Positions 1 to 6,856 of a DNA stretch of 64,000 nucleotides are shown in pieces. The stretch is taken from positions 2,976,001-3,040,000 of the forward strand of contig NC_014207.1 of assembly GCF_000093025.1 (NCBI RefSeq), written 5' to 3'. The notes beneath the pieces were generated by a model. The model did no database searches, had not been told where the DNA came from, and saw nothing but the letters and a program-made list of their open reading frames with translations. Position numbers and translations under genes: made by a program. The stretch is from Methylotenera versatilis 301. GTDB lineage: Bacteria > Pseudomonadota > Gammaproteobacteria > Burkholderiales > Methylophilaceae. The stretch's first letter is position 1, and the number at the start of each line of letters is the position of its first letter.

Positions 1-367
1 CCAAAACAGAAGTTTTTTAATCAAGAGTGAGCGGCAACAAAAAGCTCAGTAAACGCAAACCCATGTTTAACCCCTAAGTGGCGGCAAAGGACTCAGAGAT
101 TAAGGAGTAAATAGCCAACGCTAAAACTCCGATTTTTTTGACTTTATCCCCGGCTACCTCGCCGAGCAGCGCAAGCTTGATGGGAGTCGTCGGCAAGCGG
201 CTGTTTGAGCCAAGTGGTTTATTTGGCGAGTTTTCACATCAGAACAATTGCTTTAGCAATTCGTGATGATGGGGATGACCTTTGCGGCTACCGGACAAGC
301 AAAAGAAAGTAACTCGCCTCAAGGCGAAAAGGAGTTGAAAATTTTTAGTTTGACTCTCTGGTAAAAA
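1..367. other. Gene-poor stretch, possible dispersed non-coding block
   Basis: I see no convincing coding sequence here. The segment around 170-345 carries phrases such as CTGTTTGAGC, GGCGAGTTTT and GCAAAAGAAAGTAACTCGCC, which resemble non-coding blocks I recall from proteobacterial chromosomes. It also has small hairpins (ATTGC-ttta-GCAAT near 248-261, CGCCT-AAGGCG near 315-326). That resemblance is recollection only and was not checked by a search. Confidence 0.3.
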
Positions 368-396
368 GAAAAAGGGGGCAAATTGCCCCCTTTTTC
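368..396. terminator. Strong bidirectional hairpin terminator
   Basis: A nearly perfect inverted repeat with a GGGGGC/GCCCCC core is flanked by A-run and T-run, so it reads as an intrinsic terminator on either strand. It lies directly after the stop codon (398-400) of the DUF3892 gene on the minus strand and probably ends that transcript. Confidence 0.85.
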
Positions 397-397
397 C

Positions 398-688
398 TTA
401 GCTTATTGCATACATATATCGTGGAAGTGATAACAAGTTATCGCTCCAATTTCCATCTGCATAAGTACGCAAATATGGAGCATGATTTGAAGGTCTAATA
501 ACTCCGACATTCGCACGCTTACCTGTTGAAGGATCCAAAACATAAAAAGTATTTTGATTTGCATCGATACTTTTTACAACATCCGCAACAGTCCATATCC
601 AACCTACTTCGGGGTTGCCCACATGTGTAATATGCTCGTGTGACCCGCTTAAAGGCTTATTAATACAAGTTATTTTGGCATCTGCCAT
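398..688 (-). CDS. DUF3892 family small protein
   Basis: A 96-residue soluble protein of unknown function. The pattern ITCINKP near residue 6, ITHVGN near residue 20, GWIWTVADVVKSI, NTFYV and a C-terminal YLRTYADGNWSDNLLSLP block is what I recall for the DUF3892 family, which is small and uncharacterised. A good ribosome-binding site (AGGAGA) sits about 6 bases before the ATG at 688. The gene is alone: a strong terminator follows it, and a very structured segment (720-865) lies just upstream, possibly in its 5' leader. No partner gene suggests its role. It has no signal peptide or membrane segment. The family call is fairly safe; the function is unknown. Confidence 0.8.
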   Translation of the reverse strand: MADAKITCINKPLSGSHEHITHVGNPEVGWIWTVADVVKSIDANQNTFYVLDPSTGKRANVGVIRPSNHAPYLRTYADGNWSDNLLSLPRYMYAIS

Positions 689-719
689 ATAAATCTCCTA
701 ATATAATCAACCACTTAAA

Positions 720-865
720 AAAGGAGGTTAATAACGGCGCGCCTTCCAGCCCTATTGACCTGGAACGGACTCTGCGAGATACTACGCTTTCGTTCTGCAC
801 GATTCCTAGCGAGTCGTTATTTCGTCTGGTGGGGCTCTGAACTCCCGCCAGATGATACCTCCAAA
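720..865. ncRNA. Candidate structured RNA or leader beside the DUF3892 gene
   Basis: Non-coding segment with nested pairing that I traced by hand: outer stem 723-728 with 857-862 (GGAGGT/ACCTCC), second stem 730-736 with 815-821 (AATAACG/CGTTATT), hairpin 744-749/760-765 (TTCCAG/CTGGAA), stem 769-772/811-814 with extension, and a 10-pair hairpin 825-834/843-852. The strand is unclear. On the minus strand the outer stem is followed by a T-run and the DUF3892 gene lies 30 bases downstream, as in a leader or attenuator. On the plus strand the 825-852 hairpin is unbroken thanks to two G-U pairs. It matches no RNA family that I recognise. Confidence 0.5.
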
Positions 866-1014
866 AAAATGAAAATACCTCAAAATTCTATACCTCTATA
901 GAACATGAGAATCTCCATACTCTCCCTAACTTAAGCTAATTTTCACTAAAGTTAAGGATAAGTTCTTGGAATAGCTTTTTTGCTATTTATAAAAATTTAT
1001 TTGCTTCCTCCAAA
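866..1014. other. Intergenic stretch with weak hairpin
   Basis: No gene seen. On the minus strand, downstream of the nrdJ small-part stop, an AATAGC/GCTATT stem around an A-rich loop (about 972-990) could weakly terminate that operon, but no T-run follows. Promoters for the neighbouring minus-strand leader probably lie around 870-930; I could not assign boxes confidently. Confidence 0.3.
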
Positions 1015-1719
1015 TTACCCACATTTCGACTCACCGCAGTTAAGACAAGTCAAACACCCATCCATCACTATCGATGCTTTGGTATTACATTTATTGCAAA
1101 GCTGCGCGCCTTTTGGAAAACCTTCTGCGCTCATTTCTTCGCCTGATTGCGCATGTTTCTCTAAGTATTCTGCTTTTTTCTCAGACACTAATTTTTGCTG
1201 ATGCTCATCTAAACCCGGCTTTTTCAACATGCCGATTTCTTGCAAGTGTTGCTCTACCACTTCGCCGATTTCTGCTACCAAACTCGGTACGAATTTGCCG
1301 CCTTTTTTAAAGTAGCCGCCTGATGGTTCAAACACACTTTTAAGTTCCTCTACCAAGAACGTGACATCGCCACCTTTACGGAACACCGCAGACATCACGC
1401 GTGTTAGCGCAACGATCCATTGAAAGTGTTCCATGTTTTTGGAGTTGATGAAGATCTCGAACGGGCGACGGTGCTCTTGTGGCGTGTCTTCGTTCATGAT
1501 GACATCGTTAATGGTGATGTAGAGCGCATGCTCAGTCACTGGTGTTTTGATTTTGTAGGTGTTGCCTACTAGTTTGTCTGGGCGGCTGAGTGGCTCACCT
1601 AGTTGCACAATTTTATTTGCTGCTTCTTTTTGCGCTTGTGCGTCTGCCGCGGCTTTCGCTTTATCTTCTTCATTCACTAGCGCGTAGCCAACGATTTTCT
1701 TTTCAATTTTAACTGCCAT
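1015..1719 (-). CDS. nrdJ: Class II ribonucleotide reductase, small C-terminal part (TSCPD domain, NrdJb-like)
   Basis: A 234-residue partner of the B12-dependent ribonucleotide reductase encoded just upstream. In this split arrangement (as in Pseudomonas NrdJa/NrdJb) the second protein holds the TSCPD region and a C-terminal cysteine cluster, here CNKC near residue 210 followed by CLTCLNCGESKCG, which fits a zinc site or redox tail. The mid-region (ITINDVIM, EIFINSKN, ALTRVMSAVFRKG) is the typical TSCPD core. A longer reading from 1743 is possible, but the ATG at 1719 has a clean AAGGAGA site and begins MAVKIEKKIVGY, so I chose it. It is the second gene of a minus-strand pair; a 71-bp repeat fills the spacer. 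Confidence 0.85.
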   Translation of the reverse strand: MAVKIEKKIVGYALVNEEDKAKAAADAQAQKEAANKIVQLGEPLSRPDKLVGNTYKIKTPVTEHALYITINDVIMNEDTPQEHRRPFEIFINSKNMEHFQWIVALTRVMSAVFRKGGDVTFLVEELKSVFEPSGGYFKKGGKFVPSLVAEIGEVVEQHLQEIGMLKKPGLDEHQQKLVSEKKAEYLEKHAQSGEEMSAEGFPKGAQLCNKCNTKASIVMDGCLTCLNCGESKCG

Positions 1720-1737
1720 TTTGTTTTCTCCTTTTGT

Positions 1738-1808
1738 TGTCATTCCGACGGAGGTCGGAATCTAGCGTCTTTAAAGTCACTGGATTCCGTGTCGAGCACG
1801 GAATGACA
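1738..1808. repeat. 71-bp dispersed repeat, copy 1 (dRS3-like ends)
   Basis: Begins TGTCATTCCG and ends CGGAATGACA, perfect 10-bp terminal inverted repeats. Inside are two ATTCCG-n-CGGAAT units (1742-1761 and 1784-1804) around a central TCTAGCGTCTTTAAAGTCAC segment. A second full-length copy is at 59887-59957. The layout resembles the neisserial dRS3/RS repeat system, though the core sequence differs. It lies in the spacer between the two nrdJ genes. Confidence 0.8.
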
Positions 1809-1854
1809 ATCTAAATTTATCTAGCCCAAGGTTTACCTAACTTAAGCCCACTTA

Positions 1855-4020
1855 TTAGAACTTACCGTAGTAACCTTCTTTTAAGGCGTCGTACAGGTTA
1901 GCGGCCGAGTGGATTTCACCATCGTATTCAATCTCTTCGTTGCCTTTTACTTCAATTTCAGCGCCGTCATCTAGCGTGAATTTGTAAGTGGTGCTTTCTA
2001 AGTCTTTTTCAGTCACTAAAACGCCTTGGAAGGCTTCAGGGTTGAATCTAAACGTTGTGCAGCCTTTTAAGCCTTTATCGTAAGCGTACAGATAGATATT
2101 TTTGAAGTCCTCAAAGTCATAATCTGTAGGTACGTTAATGGTTTTTGAAATTGAGCTATCAATCCATTTTTGTGATGCGGCTTGAATATCTACATGCGCT
2201 TTTGCCATGATGGTTGAAGAATCCAAGAAATAATCTGGCAGTTGCTCTTCTGGTTTGTCGCTAAACGGCATGGCATTTGGGTTAATCAACTCACGGTAAG
2301 CCAGCAACTCATAAGAGAATACATCGACTTTCTCTTTTGATTTTTTGCCTTCACGAATCACGTTACGTGCATAGTGATGCGCGAATGATGGCTCAATACC
2401 GTTACTTGCATTGTTTGCCAATGACAGTGATATTGTGCCCGTTGGCGCGATTGAGCTATGGTGCGTAAAACGTACGCCTTTAGCGGCGATTTGGTTACGC
2501 AAACCTTCTGGGAACTGTTGCATATAACGGCTGTATTTACCGAGTAGCACTTTACCAGCGATTTTTTGACCAACTTTAATGCCATCAGCCGCCATTTCTG
2601 GGCGTTTTGCTAGCATGTCAGCAGTGACTTCAAACTTCTCATCCATAATCGGCGCTGGGCCTTTTTCTTCTGCCAATTGCACGCCTGTGTTCCAGCCTTC
2701 TTCTGCCATTACGCGGGTCACTTCATCGGTAAATTTAAGTGATTCTTCCTCACCGTATTTAAGTTTCATCATAGTGAGGCTTGAACCTAAACCTAGGTAG
2801 CCCATACCGTGACGACGCTTACGCATAATCTCGTCGCGTTGTTCTTGCAATGGCAAGCCGTTGATTTCAACCACGTTATCTAACATGCGCGTGAAAATAG
2901 CCACAACTTCGCGGTATTCTTTCCAGTCGAAATACGCTTCGTCAGTGAATGGTTTTTTCACAAAACGCGTTAAATTCACAGAACCCAACAAGCATGCGCC
3001 ATAAGGTGGCAATGGTTGTTCGCCGCATGGGTTAGTCGTACGGATGTTTTCGCAGAACCAGTTATTGTTCATTTCGTTTACGCGGTCAATCAAGATAAAA
3101 CCTGGCTCAGCAAAATCGTAAGTTGAGGACATAATCACATCCCACAAACGGCGTGCTTTGATGGTTTTATACACGCGACAAGCCACTTTACCAGCATCTA
3201 CGCCATCTAATTTAGTGAGGTATTTACCTTTAATTGGCCATTCACGCCAAACCACTTGGGCTAAATCGTTGGTATTTAAACCATCGATAATCGCTTCTTT
3301 TTCTGTCACTGGGAAAGCAAGTTTCCATTCAGCGTCCGCTTTTACCGCCTCCATGAATTCTTTAGTGATGAGGCATGACAAATTGAATTGGCGTAAGCGC
3401 CCGTTTTCACGTTTAGCTTTAATAAAGTCCGTCACATCCGGATGTGAAATATCAAAAGTTGCCATTTGCGCACCACGACGACCACCCGCGCTAGACACGG
3501 TGAAACACATTTTGTCGTAGATATCCATGAAAGAGAGCGGGCCGCTTGTGTAAGCGCCAGCACCAGCTACAAACGCGCCTTTTGGACGCAATGTTGAGAA
3601 CTCGTAACCAATACCGCAACCTGCTTTTAGCGTTAAGCCAGCTTCGTGCACTTTGCCTAAAATGTCATCCATGCTGTCTGAAATCACGCCAGACACTGTA
3701 CAGTTAATGGTTGAAGTCGCTGGTTTGTGCTCTAAAGCACCTGCGTTTGAAGTAATACGGCCTGCTGGAATTGCACCACGACGCAATGCCCATAGAAACT
3801 TCTCATGCCACTCGGCACGTTTCTCATCTGTTGTTTCTACGTCTGCTAGGGCACGTGCAACACGTGCGTAAGAAGCATCGATATCAGCATCTACATGTTC
3901 GCCAGCTTTAGTTTTTAGGCGATACTTTTTATCCCAAATATCCAGCGACACCGCTTGAATTGGAATTTCTTTTTCAGAATCTGGTTTTGACTCGGTTGCT
4001 GATTCGACTGCTTTTAGCAT
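1855..4020 (-). CDS. nrdJ: Adenosylcobalamin-dependent (class II) ribonucleotide reductase, catalytic part
   Basis: A 721-residue catalytic subunit that reduces ribonucleotides to deoxyribonucleotides using adenosylcobalamin, so it does not need oxygen. The ten-stranded barrel core is clear: TSTINCTVSG near residue 100, SAGGRRGAQM near 178, the active-site NPCGEQPLPPYGACLLGS near 330, and IAPTGTISLSL near 530. The extreme C-terminal domain is missing because it is encoded separately by the next gene (1015-1719), a split form known in Pseudomonas. The ATG at 4020 has a plausible AGGAGAGG site just upstream. No cobalamin riboswitch was recognised in the 380 bases upstream; a perfect 14-bp palindrome at 4141-4154 is a possible operator. 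The function call is secure. Confidence 0.93.
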   Translation of the reverse strand: MLKAVESATESKPDSEKEIPIQAVSLDIWDKKYRLKTKAGEHVDADIDASYARVARALADVETTDEKRAEWHEKFLWALRRGAIPAGRITSNAGALEHKPATSTINCTVSGVISDSMDDILGKVHEAGLTLKAGCGIGYEFSTLRPKGAFVAGAGAYTSGPLSFMDIYDKMCFTVSSAGGRRGAQMATFDISHPDVTDFIKAKRENGRLRQFNLSCLITKEFMEAVKADAEWKLAFPVTEKEAIIDGLNTNDLAQVVWREWPIKGKYLTKLDGVDAGKVACRVYKTIKARRLWDVIMSSTYDFAEPGFILIDRVNEMNNNWFCENIRTTNPCGEQPLPPYGACLLGSVNLTRFVKKPFTDEAYFDWKEYREVVAIFTRMLDNVVEINGLPLQEQRDEIMRKRRHGMGYLGLGSSLTMMKLKYGEEESLKFTDEVTRVMAEEGWNTGVQLAEEKGPAPIMDEKFEVTADMLAKRPEMAADGIKVGQKIAGKVLLGKYSRYMQQFPEGLRNQIAAKGVRFTHHSSIAPTGTISLSLANNASNGIEPSFAHHYARNVIREGKKSKEKVDVFSYELLAYRELINPNAMPFSDKPEEQLPDYFLDSSTIMAKAHVDIQAASQKWIDSSISKTINVPTDYDFEDFKNIYLYAYDKGLKGCTTFRFNPEAFQGVLVTEKDLESTTYKFTLDDGAEIEVKGNEEIEYDGEIHSAANLYDALKEGYYGKF

Positions 4021-4402
4021 GGATGCCTCTCCTAAAAGGTAGACTTGCGCGTTATTTATTAGATTATTACGCTAAGTCTGTGATTTTCAATTAAAAACTA
4101 TTATTCTTTTGGTATTCTTGTGAAAAATACACTGCTTAAACACAACATGTTGTGCCTAGAGCAGCAATTTATGCCTTTATTTTGTGGGCGTCAATACTAA
4201 TTTTACGTAATTTTTTGCACCATTTTGGTGAGCTTTTCTTACAAATGAGGCCTGTATTTGCATTGAGATAGGGTGAGCAATCACTCACCTATGTTTTCTT
4301 AGTGTAAAAAATATAAAAATAAATTTCTCGCAAAAACGATATGTTTATGCGTGTAGCGGTTTAGACAAAAACAACTATGCAAAATTTGTGAGAAAATACG
4401 CT
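4021..4402. other. Divergent intergenic region nrdJ/waaA
   Basis: About 380 bases without a gene. It should hold the promoters for nrdJ (minus) and waaA (plus). The DNA is AT-rich and contains one notable perfect palindrome (4141-4154). I found no convincing -35/-10 pair or riboswitch. Confidence 0.5.
4141..4154. promoter_or_regulatory. Perfect 14-bp palindrome, candidate operator upstream of nrdJ
   Basis: CACAACATGTTGTG is a perfect palindrome 120 bases upstream of the nrdJ start. Its ACA...TGT edges and AT-type centre recall NrdR boxes, which control ribonucleotide reductase genes, but NrdR sites usually come as pairs and I did not find a clear second copy at the expected spacing. Confidence 0.35.
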
Positions 4403-5656
4403 ATGAATCGTTTTTTCTACTCGCTGCTGCTTTATTTAGTGTTGCCTTTTGTGCCACTCAAATTACTTTGGCGCGGCATCAAACAAGCTGAATATCGTCA
4501 ACATTGGCTGGAGCGGTTTGGCTTTTATACATTAGCAGTGAAAAAGCCCGTGATATGGCTGCATTGCGTTTCTGTGGGTGAAACGCGCGCTGCGGCACCA
4601 CTCATTAATGCACTGCTTAGCCAATACCCGAATCATCAGCTGTTACTTACCCATACCACGCCAACAGGCCGCGCAACAAGCGAGCAATTGTTTGGCGATA
4701 AAGTGATGCGTGTTTATTTGCCTTACGATCTGCCATTTGCCGTGAAAGGCTTTTTAACACACTTTAAACCTGCGCTGGGCATGCTGATGGAGACTGAGCT
4801 TTGGTTTAATCTGATTGCGGGCGCTAAGGCGCGAAACATTCCTTTATTGCTGATTAATGCACGACTCTCAGAGAAATCTGCACTTGGTTACCGCAAATTA
4901 AGCAGTCTTGTTCATGAAGGTTTACAAAACCTATCCGCCATTGCATCACAAACTGAGCAAGATGCAGAGCGCTTGATACAGCTTGGCGCAGCTAATGTAA
5001 GTGTTGTCGGTAATTTAAAGTTTGAAGTGCACCCGCCAGAAGATGCCGCTATGCGAGGAAAGCAATTGCGCGATTTATTTGGCAGCAATCGCCCATTATT
5101 TTTAGCTGCCAGTACGCGCGAAGGTGAAGAGAGCATTATCTTAGACGCTGTGACAGCACTCAAACTGCCGCACTTACTTACCGTTATCGTACCACGCCAT
5201 CCGCAACGTTTTAACGAGGTTGAAGCCTTGCTGCAACAGCGCCAGTTAACTTACCAACGGCGCTCGACGCTCGTTCAAACTGCGAATGCTGATACGCGAT
5301 TTATCCTAGGTGATAGCATGGGCGAGTTGTTCAGTTATTACGCCAGTGCTGATATTTGCTTAGTTGGCGGCAGCGTATTGCCATTCGGCGGGCAGAATCT
5401 AATAGAAGCGATGCGTATGGCAAAACCTGTGCTGATTGGCGAACATACGTTTAATTTTACCGAAGTTTCGGAGCGTGCCATTGCGCAAAATGCCGCTTGG
5501 CGTGTAAAAGATATCAAAGAGATGCAGCAAGCGATTCAAACTTTGTTAGACAATCCGCAACAACAGCTTGAGATGGGTCAGGCTGGGTTAGCATTATGTA
5601 TGGCATCGCAAGGCGCTACGCAAAAGACTTTAGCGATTATTGCGGCCTATGTTTAA
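4403..5656 (+). CDS. waaA: 3-deoxy-D-manno-octulosonic acid (Kdo) transferase
   Basis: A 417-residue inner-membrane-anchored glycosyltransferase (GT30) that adds Kdo residues to lipid IVA in lipopolysaccharide synthesis. The N-terminus (FFYSLLLYLVLPFVPLKLLW) is the membrane anchor, followed by the family sequence WRGIKQAEYRQHWLERFGF. WLHCVSVGETRAAAPLI near residue 55 and, in the C-terminal Rossmann half, GGSVLPFGGQNLIEAM and PVLIGEHTFNF match the donor-binding region. An upstream GTG at 4388 is in frame, but the ATG at 4403 gives the normal family N-terminus. The gene stands alone on the plus strand and converges with the next minus-strand gene. Length is normal for the family. Confidence 0.93.
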   Translation: MNRFFYSLLLYLVLPFVPLKLLWRGIKQAEYRQHWLERFGFYTLAVKKPVIWLHCVSVGETRAAAPLINALLSQYPNHQLLLTHTTPTGRATSEQLFGDKVMRVYLPYDLPFAVKGFLTHFKPALGMLMETELWFNLIAGAKARNIPLLLINARLSEKSALGYRKLSSLVHEGLQNLSAIASQTEQDAERLIQLGAANVSVVGNLKFEVHPPEDAAMRGKQLRDLFGSNRPLFLAASTREGEESIILDAVTALKLPHLLTVIVPRHPQRFNEVEALLQQRQLTYQRRSTLVQTANADTRFILGDSMGELFSYYASADICLVGGSVLPFGGQNLIEAMRMAKPVLIGEHTFNFTEVSERAIAQNAAWRVKDIKEMQQAIQTLLDNPQQQLEMGQAGLALCMASQGATQKTLAIIAAYV

Positions 5657-5670
5657 TTAACGGCAATCAA

Positions 5671-6261
5671 TTAACTGACGGTAAGATCCGTCACATAAAC
5701 CACTTCGCAAGCACCCGCGCCTGTGTCGTCTCGCGTAAGCGAACTACGCCAATGCCAGCCATCAGCGCGTTTTGCTTCGACTAACTGACCTTTTATGCTG
5801 ACAATCTGTCCTGGGCGTATTTTGCTAAGTTGTCGCCTGATGCTATCGTTTGCTGGAATAATATGCGTGTTGGCAGCATGAATTTCAATCTCATGTTGTG
5901 GAATGGGGAACTCATCAACATGCCAATAAAAGAAGCGGTTACCCTGAGTAATCTTAATTTTACTTAGCACTGCTTCATCTGACATTGGCCCCCAGCCTAG
6001 CGCTAAATCAGTGGGAGACAACTCCGCCTCTGTACCCATGAAATAGTCTTCTGTTGATAGCACTCTTGCTTTAATTGAATACTCAGCCAGCGGCGTGAGT
6101 GTGAAGCCGTTATACTGAAAGTCTGCGGTGCCCGTACTAGTTTGGAGGGGTTCGTCTGGTGCGATTTCGCCTACGCCATGAATGACAGACCGATGTTGAT
6201 GATGCTTGTAAGCACCAAAGGCCAGCAGACACATCAACACTAACAATAACTTCTTATTCAT
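5671..6261 (-). CDS. Uncharacterised membrane-anchored or exported protein
   Basis: I do not recognise this 196-residue protein. The N-terminus (KKLLLVLMCLLAFGAYK, residues 3-19) is a single hydrophobic segment, either a signal peptide without an obvious cleavage site or an anchor, so most of the chain should be periplasmic. The rest is rich in beta-type sequence, with WGPMSDEAVLSKIKI, a FFYWHVDEFPIP segment, IRPGQIVSIKGQLVEA and a C-terminal GACEVVYV. The GQIVSIKGQLVEA stretch could belong to an OB-like fold. It lies 9 bases downstream of the isochorismatase-like gene and is probably the last gene of the efflux operon transcript. Function unknown. Confidence 0.6.
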   Translation of the reverse strand: MNKKLLLVLMCLLAFGAYKHHQHRSVIHGVGEIAPDEPLQTSTGTADFQYNGFTLTPLAEYSIKARVLSTEDYFMGTEAELSPTDLALGWGPMSDEAVLSKIKITQGNRFFYWHVDEFPIPQHEIEIHAANTHIIPANDSIRRQLSKIRPGQIVSIKGQLVEAKRADGWHWRSSLTRDDTGAGACEVVYVTDLTVS

Positions 6262-6270
6262 CGCGAAATT

Positions 6271-6831
6271 TTAACGAATAAGTTTGCTAATAGCTTTGAA
6301 TGCGTCACCTTCCGCAATTCCTAGCCATTCAAACACGATAGATTCGGTATTACTAATGATGCAGCCTGCTTCGCGCATTCTTGCCAGCGCATTAGCTTTA
6401 TTGGCTGGGTTGCGTGAAATCACCGCGTCCTCCGCCACAAACACCTGCTTACCCACACTTGTTAAATCTAGCGCAGTTTGCAAAACGCAGATATGTGCCT
6501 CCATGCCCGCAAGTACGATTTGCGAATGATCACGTGTAAGTTGACGGCTAAAAGTTGGCTCTGCCATGCACGAGAATGAGAGTTTTTCTACTGGTTTCAC
6601 GTTTGGCAGCATCGCCAATAATTCGGGCAAGGTATGCCCTAAACCTTTAGGATACTGCTCGGTGATGATCGCGGAAACGGCTAAAAGCTTTGCGGCTTGC
6701 GCTAATATGCCCATATTTTTAATTGTGGATTGCAACTCATCTTGCGGCATGGCGGTGATGAGGCGCGTTTGCGTATCCACAATCACAAGCTGACTTAAAC
6801 CCGCGCTTAACTTCAAAGACATTTTGGTCAT
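6271..6831 (-). CDS. Isochorismatase-family hydrolase
   Basis: A 186-residue cysteine hydrolase fold. The catalytic triad of the family is visible: Asp in LVIVDTQ near residue 19, Lys in PVEKLSFSC near residue 83, and Cys in GMEAHICVLQTALDL near residue 113. The cis-peptide-forming segment before the Cys is also normal. The length and ending resemble YcaC-type members, whose substrates are mostly unknown, so no reaction is assigned. A second start at 6822 (MSLKLSAG) is possible; neither has a strong ribosome-binding site. It follows tolC by 25 bases and is likely co-transcribed with the pump genes, though nothing ties it to efflux. Confidence 0.82.
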   Translation of the reverse strand: MTKMSLKLSAGLSQLVIVDTQTRLITAMPQDELQSTIKNMGILAQAAKLLAVSAIITEQYPKGLGHTLPELLAMLPNVKPVEKLSFSCMAEPTFSRQLTRDHSQIVLAGMEAHICVLQTALDLTSVGKQVFVAEDAVISRNPANKANALARMREAGCIISNTESIVFEWLGIAEGDAFKAISKLIR

Positions 6832-6856
6832 AGGTTTAATAAATTAACACGCATTG

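Noticed and set aside
723-728. GGAGGT as a plus-strand ribosome-binding site
   Set aside because: No start codon follows at a usable distance; it fits the closing stem of the structured segment instead.
4021-4402. Cobalamin riboswitch in front of the B12-dependent reductase
   Set aside because: No B12-box-like sequence could be found in this spacer on the minus strand.
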